From NCBI RefSeq assembly GCF_014384705.1, contig NZ_JACRSN010000009.1:55865-119864 (forward strand): a stretch of 64,000 nucleotides of DNA, given 5' to 3'. Positions within the stretch are counted from its first letter, which is position 1. Each line of letters opens with the position of its first letter. The DNA comes from Yeguia hominis. Lineage in GTDB: Bacteria; Bacillota; Clostridia; Oscillospirales; Acutalibacteraceae. Under the pieces are notes generated by a model. The model saw nothing but the letters and a program-made list of their open reading frames with translations. It was not told the origin of the DNA and did no database searches. This document shows positions 43,329 through 52,303 of this stretch, in pieces. The position numbers were made by a program, and so were the translations under genes.

Positions 43329-44472
43329 AGCATCCGAAGAGTTCAGCGGCTTTCTTCATTCGCTCCGCAATGGACACACCAAACGGGCAGCGAGGTTCGC
43401 AGGCCCGGCATCCAATGCATTCGGACGCGGTATGCGCCAAGGATTCATAATGAGACTGTACGGTGGCGGGAACTTCCGGCTGCATGGTTGCGAGATCATA
43501 GAACTGATTGATCATGGCGATATCGAGTTGTGCGGCACAGGGTTTGCAGTGTCCGCAGTATGTGCACTCTCCGCGGTAAGCGTGAAAGGGTGCGTCCGAG
43601 AGAACAGATGCATAATCTTTTTCCGCTTCGGAGGCATTTTCATAGGCCACCGCCTGATCTACCTGTTCTTTGGTGTCATAGCCGCACAGAATTGCACTTA
43701 CTGCCGGACGGGTCAGGGCATAATGGATACACTGCACTGGAGTCAGACTTGCTCCAAAAGGAGAACGCTTCGCATCGAACAATCTGCCTCCGGCGAATCC
43801 TTTCATAACGGTGATTCCAACGTCATTCTGCTCACAGATGCGGTACAGTTTCGCGCGGTCGGCGTCGATTCCGCTCAGTCCTGCGTCAAATTCTTCTGCG
43901 AACATCGTGTCGATATCCTCGCTGGCGGGCAGCATATCAAATGCCGGATTGATACTAAAAAGAATCATCTCCACATAACCGGATTCTGCCGCCTTGATAG
44001 CGACTTTTGGATTGTGAGAACTCATCCCGATATGCCGAATGACGCCGCGGCTTTTTAATTCCATGATGTAGTCCAGATATGCGGAGTGTTGGATCTGCTC
44101 CCATTCTTTCTCGGAATCCACATAATGAATCATGCCCAGATCGATATAGTCCGTCTGCAAACGCTTCAGAAGATCTTCAAAAGCAGGACGAACGTCGTTT
44201 AGGTCTCTCGTCCGGAAGTATTGCCCATCCTTCCATGTGGAGCCGATATGTCCCTGAATGTACCACTGGCTGCGGTTCTCTTTGATGCCTTCTCCAATGA
44301 TCTCTCTGGATTTCGGATCGGGCATCCAGCAATCTAAAATGTTGATTCCCTGTGCAGATGCGTAGCGGATCAGGTCGATGCCATCCGCTTTCGGGTGACG
44401 TTCCAGCCACTCTCCGCCGAATCCAATCTCACTGATCTGCAGCTCGGTTTTTCCCAATCTTCTGAATTTCAT
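43327..44472 (-). CDS. Aldo/keto reductase with C-terminal [4Fe-4S] ferredoxin-type domain
   Basis: 381 residues from ATG 44472 (AAAGGGGGAAAAAAG upstream). The AKR barrel begins MKFRRLGKTELQISEIGFGGEW and contains NILDCWMPDPKSREIIGEG, DYIDLGMIHYVD and HIGMSSHNP, with the Asp/Lys/His set partly unusual for AKRs. The C-terminal about 90 residues hold clustered cysteines (CTYCGHCKPC and CIGCRACEPRCPFGV) for two iron-sulfur clusters. Such proteins are common in anaerobes; the substrate is unknown. It appears monocistronic. Confidence 0.86.
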   Translation of the reverse strand: MKFRRLGKTELQISEIGFGGEWLERHPKADGIDLIRYASAQGINILDCWMPDPKSREIIGEGIKENRSQWYIQGHIGSTWKDGQYFRTRDLNDVRPAFEDLLKRLQTDYIDLGMIHYVDSEKEWEQIQHSAYLDYIMELKSRGVIRHIGMSSHNPKVAIKAAESGYVEMILFSINPAFDMLPASEDIDTMFAEEFDAGLSGIDADRAKLYRICEQNDVGITVMKGFAGGRLFDAKRSPFGASLTPVQCIHYALTRPAVSAILCGYDTKEQVDQAVAYENASEAEKDYASVLSDAPFHAYRGECTYCGHCKPCAAQLDIAMINQFYDLATMQPEVPATVQSHYESLAHTASECIGCRACEPRCPFGVSIAERMKKAAELFGC

Positions 44473-44608
44473 CTTTTTTCCCCCTTTGTAGCGTTCGGTT
44501 TGCGCATCGAAGCGGGTTTGCGCAGCGAGACGACAATATCCTGCCCCGACAAGTTTCGGTGGATAATCTGTCTGACTACATACCACGCGATTACAATAAG
44601 AATCGTAA

Positions 44609-44648
44609 GAACAGCCACAGCGGAGTAAACCACTGCGGCTGTTCATTG
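44609..44648. terminator. Hairpin downstream of the decarboxylase gene
   Basis: GAACAGCC-CAG / CTG-GGCTGTTC with internal mismatches. The T-rich tail ATTGTTTT is on the plus strand; the minus-strand tail is weaker (TTCTTACG). Probable terminator for the leftward SCIFF operon. Confidence 0.5.
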
Positions 44649-44682
44649 TTTTATGGACAACCACCTTTGCCTGCAGCAATTT

Positions 44683-46035
44683 TTATGACCGTGTTTTCTC
44701 TGAAATGACCGGACATTGCCGGATACCATAGTACTGAAAAGCTGTGATCGTCTGCCGGCTGATTCGTTCACCGCAGAGAATAAGCGGAATGGCGGGCGGA
44801 CAGCCAATGGCAGCAGCCGCCGAAATGCGTCCGAGACAATCTTCAGCAGGTAAAATTTCACTTTCTGCAAAAAGGGCCTCGCGAGGGGTTAAGACGGACT
44901 CCGAAATCGCGGCCGGCGGCGGAAGCGTTTCGATGGGAGACCGCGGTTTTACAGCGCAAAGCACGCGCGTCAGCGTTTGGAGCGCTCCGTCGCAAAGCTG
45001 CGGAGAGAGCAAAAGAACCAAATAATCCGGATCATGAAACTCCGGAAAAATTCCGTGCGCTTCGAGAATCTGCGCAAGCTGCGTGCCGGTGTAGCCAAAG
45101 GATTTTGGCATGATGGTTAATTTTAGCGGTTCTTCCCCGGTTAATAGAAATCCGTGCGCGGTAAGCGCTGTTTTGAGGGCGTCCGCTTTTGGAAGAAAGT
45201 CGGCAAGCGATGCGCGGAAAATCTCCATTTGGCCGTTTGCCGCATCCAGAGACTGTAAAATCAGATAAGAAGGACTGCTGGATCCGAAGAGGGAGAGTGA
45301 AATCTTTGCCCGCTGTGCAAACCAGCCCGGCAAGTGTTTGGCAAGGTGTAAATATGCGCCGCCGGTAAGCACGGGGAGCGTTTTGTGTGCGGAATCACAG
45401 CATAAATCTACACCGAGATCCATCGGGTGGCGGGACTCCGGCAAGAATTTCAGGTAGGCGCCGTGCGCATTATCAACGGCAAGCAGAACGCCGAATTTGT
45501 GACAGACCGCTGCGAGTTCCCGGAGATTTAGGCAGTTTCCAAGATAATCCGGGCTGGTCAGGTAAACAGCGGTTGGCGGAGATTGCTCATTTTGCAGGAC
45601 AGCTTCAAGTTGTTCCGGTGCAACCGCGCAGCTTAAGTAGGGCGTACCCATCTGCGGAAGGAGCCATTCAATTTCAAAATCCAGCAGGGCGGCAGCATGC
45701 AGGAACGCTTTATGGGCATTCCTGCCCGCGAGAACCCGCGGCTTTTTTCCCTGCGCACCTGCGTGAACGGCAAGCAAATGCAGCATGGCCTGAATGCAGA
45801 GCGTGGAACCGGCGGTGGAGTAAAAGGTATCGGCGCCAAAAAGCGCGCCGGCAAATGCTTCACTTTCCGCAATGATGCCATGCGGTGCAAAAAGATCGTC
45901 GGCACCGTCAAATTCGGTAATGTCAAGCGATTCGAACCCGAGAATCGGAACGCCCTTGTGTCCGGGCATATGCAGCCGGATTGGATGGCGTTCTGCATAT
46001 TGCCGCACAAAATCGCAAATCGGCGTGCTGCTCAT
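44683..46035 (-). CDS. Orn/Lys/Arg decarboxylase-family PLP enzyme (short form)
   Basis: 450 residues, the short clostridial form lacking the wing domain. It starts LHMPGHKG after a short N-terminus; the PLP Lys lies in DSAHKTLPVLTGGAYLH, with DNAHGAYLKF and STAGSTLCIQAML also typical. These enzymes decarboxylate arginine, lysine or ornithine to polyamine precursors; the substrate is not readable. The ATG overlaps the TGA of the SCIFF maturase by four bases, so it is translated with it. Confidence 0.87.
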   Translation of the reverse strand: MSSTPICDFVRQYAERHPIRLHMPGHKGVPILGFESLDITEFDGADDLFAPHGIIAESEAFAGALFGADTFYSTAGSTLCIQAMLHLLAVHAGAQGKKPRVLAGRNAHKAFLHAAALLDFEIEWLLPQMGTPYLSCAVAPEQLEAVLQNEQSPPTAVYLTSPDYLGNCLNLRELAAVCHKFGVLLAVDNAHGAYLKFLPESRHPMDLGVDLCCDSAHKTLPVLTGGAYLHLAKHLPGWFAQRAKISLSLFGSSSPSYLILQSLDAANGQMEIFRASLADFLPKADALKTALTAHGFLLTGEEPLKLTIMPKSFGYTGTQLAQILEAHGIFPEFHDPDYLVLLLSPQLCDGALQTLTRVLCAVKPRSPIETLPPPAAISESVLTPREALFAESEILPAEDCLGRISAAAAIGCPPAIPLILCGERISRQTITAFQYYGIRQCPVISEKTRS

Positions 46036-47417
46036 TCAGCGTCACCGAGTTCCCGCGCAATGGCAACAGCGATTGCGCATTCCATCCGTTTGCGGAAAAG
46101 CTCGCATCCGTACCGGTAGATGCCCCGCACCGACCCGGTGGCATGATAGGCATTGGCTGCGCAGCCGCCGGAGCAGTACAGCTTGGCCCAACAATCGCGG
46201 CATTCTTCGCGTGCGTAGACATTGCAGGAGGCAAATTCATTTTGAATTTCCGTGTTTTCAACGCCGTTCCAAATGTCGCCGAGACGGAAACGTTCGTCTC
46301 CGACAAACTGGTGGCAGGGATACAAATCTCCCCAGGGCGTGACGGCCATATATTCGGTTCCAGACCCGCACCCGGAAATCCGCTTGTAAATGCACGGGCC
46401 GCCTTTCAGGTCGATCATATAGTGGTAAAAGGTGAAAGGGTTGCCCTCTTTGTCGCGTTTAAGCATCAGTTTGGCAAGTTCCTCATATTGTGCCAGCACG
46501 ACGGGAAGATCTTCTTCTGTCAGTGCGGCAGGATCACCCGCCGCCGTTACGACAGGTTCCATGCTCAGCTCGGAAAATCCGAGATTCAACATGGTTTCGA
46601 TGTCTTTGAGAAAATCCGGATTGGCGTGCGTAAAAGTGCCGCGCATATAGTAATTCTTCCCGCCGCGCGCCGCAACCAGCTTTTGAAATTTGGGAACCAC
46701 AGTTTCCCAGCTGCCGCGGCCGGCATAATCGACGCGGTACCGGTCATGAATTTCCTTGCGGCCGTCCAGGCTGAGGACGACGTTGCTCATTTCACGGTTG
46801 GCAAAGTCGATGACATCGTCATCGATTAAGACGCCGTTAGTGGTGAGCGTGAATCGGAAATGCTTGTTCTTCTCTTTTTCGATGCTTCTGGCATAGGCCA
46901 CAAGCGCTTTCACGACGTCAAAGTTCATAAGCGGCTCGCCGCCGAAAAAGTCGACCTCCAGATTGTGCCGGGATCCGGAATTCTCAACAAGAAAATCCAG
47001 CGCACGTTTTCCTACGTCAAAAGACATCAGCGCACGCGCTCCGTGATACTTTCCCTGGCTTGCAAAGCAGTAGGCGCAGTTGAGGTTGCAGGTATGCGCG
47101 ATATGCAGACAGAGCGCCTTGATAACGCCGGAGGTTTTTGCCTTGAGCGCGCCTGCCATTGGCTGAAAGGTGTCTTCCGTAAACAGCTTGCCGTCTGCTT
47201 TCAGCGCTGCAATCTGGTCGTAGCATTCTTCAAGTTCTGCATGAGTGGCTTCTCCGGAAGCGCTGTATTTTTCTTCAACCGTTGCAATTGCTGCTTCGCG
47301 GGGCATGCTTTCAAAGACCGAAATCAGATCATAGGCCGGGCCATCCACTACGTGCACGGATCCGGAGCAGATGTCGAGTACAATAAAATAGCCGCCGAAT
47401 TGATACTGATGAATCAT
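46032..47417 (-). CDS. scfB: SCIFF-peptide radical SAM maturase
   Basis: 461 residues. Radical SAM site CNLNCAYCFASQGKYHG (Cys-x3-Cys-x2-Cys), then FFGGEPLMNF, LTTNGVLID, VLSLDGRKEIHDRYR, and a C-terminal SPASM-like Cys set (GCGSGTEYMAVTPWGDLYPCHQ, CRDCWAKLYCSGGCAANAYH in parts). The N-terminus (HQYQFGGYFIVLDICSGSVHVVD) is a peptide-recognition domain. It forms a thioether cross-link in the SCIFF peptide encoded just upstream, separated by a short hairpin. Family assignment is firm from the gene pair. Confidence 0.94.
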   Translation of the reverse strand: MIHQYQFGGYFIVLDICSGSVHVVDGPAYDLISVFESMPREAAIATVEEKYSASGEATHAELEECYDQIAALKADGKLFTEDTFQPMAGALKAKTSGVIKALCLHIAHTCNLNCAYCFASQGKYHGARALMSFDVGKRALDFLVENSGSRHNLEVDFFGGEPLMNFDVVKALVAYARSIEKEKNKHFRFTLTTNGVLIDDDVIDFANREMSNVVLSLDGRKEIHDRYRVDYAGRGSWETVVPKFQKLVAARGGKNYYMRGTFTHANPDFLKDIETMLNLGFSELSMEPVVTAAGDPAALTEEDLPVVLAQYEELAKLMLKRDKEGNPFTFYHYMIDLKGGPCIYKRISGCGSGTEYMAVTPWGDLYPCHQFVGDERFRLGDIWNGVENTEIQNEFASCNVYAREECRDCWAKLYCSGGCAANAYHATGSVRGIYRYGCELFRKRMECAIAVAIARELGDAE

Positions 47418-47437
47418 AAAAACTCTCCCTTATGCTG

Positions 47438-47463
47438 AAAATGCCGCCCGGTAAGGGCGGCAT
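47438..47463 (-). terminator. Intergenic hairpin between the SCIFF peptide and maturase genes
   Basis: ATGCCGCCC / GGGCGGCAT, a 9-bp stem with a 5-nt core, followed by TTTTC on the minus strand. A leaky terminator here would give more peptide than enzyme. Confidence 0.75.
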
Positions 47464-47485
47464 CACGGCTTTGTGTACCTGGGTT

Positions 47486-47635
47486 TTATTTGCTTTCTTT
47501 ATTTTCGCAAGCCTGGTTTGCGATTCCGCAGCTGGTTTTGCAAGCCGACTGGCAGGAAGTCTGGCATTCGCCGCAGCCGCCGTTTTTTGCGCTTTCGCAA
47601 AGATTGCGGGTTTCAATGGTTTTGATGTGTTTCAT
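47486..47635 (-). CDS. scfA: SCIFF ribosomal peptide precursor
   Basis: 49 residues, beginning MKHIKTIETRNLC and ending QACENKESK. Seven Cys occur (13, 21, 24, 28, 32, 36, 43), six of them within residues 21-43, matching the six-cysteines-in-forty-five family. The leader MKHIKT is the conserved recognition start. The product is modified by the radical SAM enzyme encoded downstream; the family is nearly universal in Clostridia and its role is unknown. Residue 37 is Gly, where related peptides have the cross-linked Thr. TGGAGG precedes the ATG. Confidence 0.93.
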   Translation of the reverse strand: MKHIKTIETRNLCESAKNGGCGECQTSCQSACKTSCGIANQACENKESK

Positions 47636-47668
47636 ATATAAAACCTCCAATTATGATCATTCGAATGT

Positions 47669-47697
47669 ATTATAACACGTCCAGAAACGCTTGTCAA
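47669..47697 (-). promoter_or_regulatory. Promoter of the SCIFF operon
   Basis: Minus strand: perfect TTGACA (47697-47692), 17-bp spacer, perfect TATAAT (47674-47669). Strong constitutive expression is likely. Confidence 0.92.
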
Positions 47698-48014
47698 TTG
47701 AGGCCGGAGGGAAACCGGAATTTCCAAACAGAAAAGCCGGATACAGGCGAGAGAATGCGTGGAGGCGCAGGCACGCGAACCCGGATGAAAAATTGGCTGT
47801 TTCAAGCCGGAAAGCCGGTTTGCAAGATGACCAAAAAACCGCTTGGTTTTCTGGCAGGCAGGAACATACTTTTGTGTGCGGGCTTTCGCATGTGCCGGAC
47901 CCATTTTGCATATGCATTACTACTGCTCAAAAGAGACGGCATCCGTAGGGTTACTTTAAAAGGAAAAGAAAAAGCAGAGCCTTCGCATGCAAAAGCCGAA
48001 AGGGGGGTAGAAAC
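47698..48014. other. Gap between the divergent SCIFF and DUF4830 genes
   Basis: No convincing gene, RNA or repeat is visible. Open frames here lack ribosome sites and family motifs. A promoter for the DUF4830 gene should lie here but no good match was found. Confidence 0.4.
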
Positions 48015-48671
48015 ATGGTGGTTTTGACAGTGAGCGCGAAACGGAAAAGGCTTCTTCTTGCAGGCGCTGCAGTTGTAGTTGTCCTTGCACTGCTATTTGG
48101 CATTCGGGCGGCAAGTAGACTGATACAGCGGGAAGAGGAACCCGGGATCCAGACCGCAGCTGCCACAAATGAAGAACGGATTGCGTTTTTGTCACAGTTC
48201 GGATGGGAGGTGAAGAAAGAAGCTGTTTCAGTAAAGGAGGTGACGATTCCTGCAGCCTTCAGCAACGTCTATACAGAATATAACCAGATCCAGCTGGAGC
48301 AGGGGATGGATCTGACGGCTTATGCCGGATGCACCTGCAAGGTATGGACGTATGAGGTGACCAATTATCCGGAAAAGACGGAGACGGTTTACGCGACGCT
48401 GATTGTTTATGACGGACAGATTGTCGCAGGCGATATCAGCTGCGCGGCGCTCGACGGATTTATGCACGGATTTTCCGGCAGGCCGGAGGCTTTGCGCGGT
48501 GCGGAAGACGGGGAAGCGCTTCCAGAAGAGGAGAAATCGTGTGAAAAGCAAGCAGGGGAGAATTCTGAAGCAGAAAGCATAGAAAATACAGAACAAAATG
48601 CACAATCAGCCGAGAAAACAGAGCCCCAAACCTCTTCAGAAGTGGAAACCGGCGCATGGCCGACGGACTGA
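48015..48671 (+). CDS. Membrane-anchored DUF4830-type protein
   Basis: 218 residues. A basic start (SAKRKRLLL) and one membrane helix (AGAAVVVVLALLFGIRAA) are followed by the DUF4830-like outer part: RIAFLSQFGWEVKKEAVSVKEVTIP, AGCTCKVWTYEVTNYP, TVYATLIVYDGQIVAGDI (read as separate strands). The last 60 residues are an acidic, low-complexity Glu/Ser/Asn tail ending in GAWPTD. Function unknown; the fold is expected outside the membrane. AAAGGGGGG precedes the ATG. It has no operon partner. Confidence 0.82.
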   Translation: MVVLTVSAKRKRLLLAGAAVVVVLALLFGIRAASRLIQREEEPGIQTAAATNEERIAFLSQFGWEVKKEAVSVKEVTIPAAFSNVYTEYNQIQLEQGMDLTAYAGCTCKVWTYEVTNYPEKTETVYATLIVYDGQIVAGDISCAALDGFMHGFSGRPEALRGAEDGEALPEEEKSCEKQAGENSEAESIENTEQNAQSAEKTEPQTSSEVETGAWPTD

Positions 48672-48882
48672 ATCTAAATAAAAGAGCCCTTGAAAAGAGC
48701 CCTTGAAAAGCCTTTCGAAACCAGACCACAAGATGTTGTTTTAGGTGTTTCCATAAGGGGATTTTTTCAGGTTTTGTCAGGGTTTGTCGAGTATTACAAA
48801 TATTTTTCGAAAAAAAGGAACATCTCTTCAATTTTATAAAAAATCAATAAAGACGCTGTAAAAAGTTTGGGCAAATAAAGCC

Positions 48883-48911
48883 TTTAAAAGCCAAATCGTT
48901 TCTGGTATGAT
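48883..48911 (+). promoter_or_regulatory. Promoter of the sugar-importer ATPase gene
   Basis: TTTAAA (48883-48888), 17-bp spacer, TATGAT (48906-48911). The 48672-48982 gap otherwise holds a tandem AAAAGAGCCCTTG repeat right after the DUF4830 gene and AT-rich sequence. Confidence 0.6.
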
Positions 48912-48982
48912 TAATATACTGAATTCCAGAAGATGAAAGATGTCTACAGTCGAAATCAAACAAGATTTTCAGGAGGTTTATT

Positions 48983-50095
48983 ATGGCAAGTGTAACACTT
49001 AAAAACATCTATAAGGTGTACCAGGGCGGCGTAACTGCGGTTACCGATTTTTGCCTTGACATTGCGGACAAAGAGTTCATCATTTTGGTTGGACCTTCCG
49101 GATGCGGAAAGTCGACAACACTGAGAATGATCGCTGGTCTGGAAGAGATTTCCAAGGGCGAACTGTATATCGGCGATGTTCTTTCGAACGACATCGCTCC
49201 GAAGGATCGCGATATCGCGATGGTGTTCCAGAACTATGCACTGTATCCGCACATGACCGTTTATGATAACATGGCATTCGGTCTGAAACTCCGCAAAACG
49301 CCGAAGGCTGAGATCAAGCGCCGCGTAGAAGAGGCTGCTAGAATCCTCGACATCTCTCACCTTCTCGACAGAAAGCCGAAGGCTCTCTCCGGTGGTCAGA
49401 GACAGCGTGTTGCGCTGGGCCGTGCAATCGTCCGTGACCCGAAGGTCTTCCTGCTTGACGAGCCGCTCTCCAACTTGGACGCAAAGCTGCGTGCACAGAT
49501 GAGAACCGAGATCGCGAAGCTGCACCTGAGACTGGGCACCACGTTCATCTATGTTACCCACGACCAGACCGAAGCTATGACGATGGGCGACCGTATTGTT
49601 GTTATGAAGGACGGCTTCATTCAGCAGGTCGACACGCCGCAAAACCTGTATGATCAGCCGGTTAACGAGTTCGTTGCTGGATTCATGGGTTCTCCGCAAA
49701 TGAACTTCATTGATGCAACGCTCGGCAAAGACGGCGATGCATATACCATTAACTTTGGCAAATACTCCATCAAGATTCCGGCCAGCAAGGCAGAAGGCAT
49801 TGACCTCGAGTCCTATGTCGGCAAAGAAGTTGTCTTCGGTATCCGTCCGGAGAACGTACACGACGAGCCGGAATTCCTGGAGAAGGTTACCGATGGTATC
49901 GTAGACGCAGACGTCGAAGTTACCGAGTTGATGGGTTCCGAGACCTATCTCTACCTCACCTGCGAGAACAATGCAATTACTGCTCGCGTCAGCCCGAACT
50001 CCGTTGCGAAGCCGGCTGATAAGATCAAGATCGCTTTCGATCTGAAGAAGATGCATCTGTTCGACAAAGAGACAGAGAAGACCATCCTCAACTAA
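48983..50095 (+). CDS. ugpC: Sugar ABC transporter ATP-binding protein, MsmK/UgpC-type
   Basis: 370 residues. Walker A GPSGCGKSTTLRMIAG, Q-loop VFQNYALYPHMTVYDNMAFG, signature LSGGQRQRVALGRAIVRDP, Walker B VFLLDEPLSNLDAKLR, H-loop THDQTEAM, then the C-terminal OB-type regulatory domain (GIRPENVHDEP). It is a lone gene, as is usual for the shared ATPases that power several family 1 sugar importers in Firmicutes. The importer at the left window edge lacks its own ATPase and is a likely client. Codon choice is strongly biased (CTG, CGT, AAG), suggesting high expression. AGGAGG precedes the ATG. Confidence 0.94.
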   Translation: MASVTLKNIYKVYQGGVTAVTDFCLDIADKEFIILVGPSGCGKSTTLRMIAGLEEISKGELYIGDVLSNDIAPKDRDIAMVFQNYALYPHMTVYDNMAFGLKLRKTPKAEIKRRVEEAARILDISHLLDRKPKALSGGQRQRVALGRAIVRDPKVFLLDEPLSNLDAKLRAQMRTEIAKLHLRLGTTFIYVTHDQTEAMTMGDRIVVMKDGFIQQVDTPQNLYDQPVNEFVAGFMGSPQMNFIDATLGKDGDAYTINFGKYSIKIPASKAEGIDLESYVGKEVVFGIRPENVHDEPEFLEKVTDGIVDADVEVTELMGSETYLYLTCENNAITARVSPNSVAKPADKIKIAFDLKKMHLFDKETEKTILN

Positions 50096-50110
50096 GAAAT
50101 TTGCATTTCA

Positions 50111-50145
50111 AAAGGAGCTGCGCGATTGCGCAGCTCCTTTTTTGT
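50111..50145 (+). terminator. Terminator of the importer ATPase gene
   Basis: AAAGGAGCTGCGC / GCGCAGCTCCTTT, a 13-bp perfect stem with loop GATT, followed by TTT. Confidence 0.95.
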
Positions 50146-50348
50146 GTCTGTTTCCGTTTTGCCGCGGTGGGATATTTCTGTTGTCTCGGAAGGCGCAGAG
50201 GAAATGTTCCGTGCCTGAAAAGCGGCAAAATTCTTTGCTTTTTCTAAAAAACAGAGCCATTCGTGCGGAGTATATCCTGAACTTTATTAATTTTCTGTAA
50301 AAAATGAAATTTATTTTATGAGAAAGCAAAAAAAATGGTGTTTAGCGG

Positions 50349-50377
50349 TTGAAAAATCAAGAATCATTGTGTAGAAT
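50349..50377 (+). promoter_or_regulatory. Promoter of the PucR/CdaR-type regulator with a long leader
   Basis: TTGAAA (50349-50354), 17-bp spacer, TAGAAT (50372-50377). The leader to the start codon would be about 345 nt. I see no known riboswitch in it, and nothing clear in 50146-50348. Confidence 0.65.
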
Positions 50378-50730
50378 ACTATATGTAGGGTTATACCAGA
50401 TGGGGATGAACCGCCTGGGAAACGAGATTTTTTCTAGGGATTGTTTTTGAACCCGCACCTGTAAGATGGATTGCATTGGAAGAGACTGTTCAGAAATAGT
50501 TGCTTTTTCTGTCCAAATGGAATTTTGCGAATGGAAAGCAAATGTGCAGGTGTTTTCTTGCGAAATCGGCAAGCAAGGAAAAAACAATATAGCCGGAATC
50601 CTTCTATGAAAGTCGGGTTTTTCCCATCGGGTGTGTGCAGACACATATTATATGGAAATTCATTGCCGCTTAAGGTCGTTTACGGCGGCGGAACAAAGAA
50701 TAAAATCGGATAAAGAAGTGAGGAGAAGTT

Positions 50731-51816
50731 ATGTCTAACAGATTGTTTCAGGGCGTTATCCATCAGATGAAGGATACCATTGACCGGACGATTGGTGTAA
50801 TTGATGAATCATCGGTGATTATTGCCTGCAGCGAACTCGGACGCGTAGGGGAGGTCAATGAAAATGTCTCTCCGGAATCGCTAACCTCTCCGGGGGCTTT
50901 TGTCATTAACGGCTATACCTATAAATCTTTTGGCAGCCGGCCGCGCCCGGAATATGCAGTGTTTGTTTCCGGAAGCGATGCGGATGCAATTCGGTATGCC
51001 AGCATCCTTGCAATCTCGCTCAACAGCATCAAGCAGTATTATGATGAAAAATATGACCGGAGCAATTTTATCAAAAATGTGATTTTGGATAACATCCTTC
51101 CGGGGGATATTTATCTCAAGGCGCGCGAGCTCCACTTTAACTCGGATTCTACCCGCGTTTGCATGATGATTAAGGTGACCAGCCGCACGGATGTTTCGGT
51201 TTATGATGTAATCCAGAATCTCTTCCCGGACAAGGCGAAGGACTTTGTAATCAATATCAATGAAAATGATATTGCGCTTGTCAAAGAAATTCGGACCGGT
51301 ATTGAGCAAAAGGATCTCGAAAAGCTTGCAAATTCCATTGTGGATACGCTTTCCGGCGAATTCTATACACATTGCGTCGTCGGCATTGGTACCATTGTTA
51401 CCGGCGTGAAAGATCTTGCCCGTTCCTTCAAAGAAGCGCAGGTCGCACTTGAAGTTGGCAAGGTGTTTGATACAGAAAAGCTGGTTGTCAGTTATGATAA
51501 TCTCGGAATTGCCCGTTTGATTTATCAGCTGCCGACCACGCTTTGCGATATGTTCCTCAAAGAGGTCTTTAAGCGCGGTTCCATTGAGTTGTTGGATCAT
51601 GAAACGCTCTTCACAATTCAGCGGTTCTTCGAAAACAACCTGAATGTTTCGGAAACTTCCCGGAAGCTTTTCGTACATCGGAATACGCTGGTTTACCGTT
51701 TGGAAAAAATCAAGAAGATTACGGGACTCGATCTGCGTGAATTTGAAGATGCAATTGTGTTCAAAGTAGCGCTCATGGTTAAGAAATATCTCTCTTCGAA
51801 TCCGGTGAAATTCTAA
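50731..51816 (+). CDS. PucR/CdaR-family transcriptional regulator
   Basis: 361 residues. The C-terminal PucR-type helix-turn-helix is clear (LDHETLFTIQRFFENNLNVSETSRKLFVHRNTLVYRLEKI, here in parts: FFENNLNVSETSRKLFVH, RNTLVYRLEKIKKITGLDLR). A GGDEF-like central domain (VVGIGTIVTGVKDLARSFKEA) and an N-terminal sensory part (TIGVIDESSVIIACSELGRVGE) resemble CdaR sugar-diacid regulators. It probably activates transport or catabolic genes; the target and ligand are unknown. GTGAGGAG precedes the ATG. Confidence 0.88.
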   Translation: MSNRLFQGVIHQMKDTIDRTIGVIDESSVIIACSELGRVGEVNENVSPESLTSPGAFVINGYTYKSFGSRPRPEYAVFVSGSDADAIRYASILAISLNSIKQYYDEKYDRSNFIKNVILDNILPGDIYLKARELHFNSDSTRVCMMIKVTSRTDVSVYDVIQNLFPDKAKDFVININENDIALVKEIRTGIEQKDLEKLANSIVDTLSGEFYTHCVVGIGTIVTGVKDLARSFKEAQVALEVGKVFDTEKLVVSYDNLGIARLIYQLPTTLCDMFLKEVFKRGSIELLDHETLFTIQRFFENNLNVSETSRKLFVHRNTLVYRLEKIKKITGLDLREFEDAIVFKVALMVKKYLSSNPVKF

Positions 51817-51831
51817 GCTTTATGAAAAGAA

Positions 51832-51869
51832 AGAGCGGCTTTAGCTGAGAGGCTTTAGCCGCTTTTTTG
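51832..51869 (+). terminator. Terminator of the PucR/CdaR-type gene
   Basis: AGCGGCT / AGCCGCT stem with an inner TTAGC/GGCTTT repeat, followed by six T. Confidence 0.85.
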
Positions 51870-52303
51870 CACAAAATGCAGCGGGATGTTATTTTAGAAA
51901 GGTTACAAATAAATTACAATATAATTCTTTAATAGAATTATATTGTATGAAAATGTTGATATTATGGAAACAGAGTAGAAAATTAGCGAAAAATCTGTCC
52001 GAAACCGGTCAAAAACCGCCGGGAGTTGCTTCGATTTGCAAGATGCGAAGTGTGGCACGCGGAAAGCAGTTCCGTCTTGTCACTGGGCGGCTAAAAAGGG
52101 TTTTGCAGATTTCAGATCGTGAAATCACAGCGTTTCGGCGATTTTTCAGCTGGAAATTCTGCTGCCTTAGGAACATGGTCTTAGGAAAAGCAACGCAACT
52201 GTCCGACGGGTTGTGCAAATCTATTTTTGTGGAACCTTTATCGAAGAATGCGGCATGATATTTGTCGGTTTTCGCGGACAGCGCGATTTTGGAGGTTCAT
52301 CTG
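51870..52303. other. Gap before ftsE
   Basis: It holds one perfect inverted repeat (51916-51946) and otherwise no supported feature. An open frame of 103 codons starts right after the repeat but lacks a ribosome site and any family resemblance. Confidence 0.4.
51916..51946. repeat. AT-rich perfect inverted repeat
   Basis: ACAATATAATTC / GAATTATATTGT, 12-bp arms around TTTAATA. No T-tract, so operator or RNA hairpin rather than terminator. Confidence 0.55.

Noticed and set aside
47653..48027. 124-codon open frame upstream of the DUF4830 gene
   Set aside because: It overlaps the SCIFF promoter and the next gene start, with no motif or ribosome site.
48681..48710. Tandem AAAAGAGCCCTTG copies as the start of a repeat array
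   Set aside because: Only two copies; no CRISPR-like spacing occurs here or elsewhere in the window.
51947..52258. 103-codon open frame after the AT-rich inverted repeat
   Set aside because: No Shine-Dalgarno, no recognisable domain, and basic composition without pattern.
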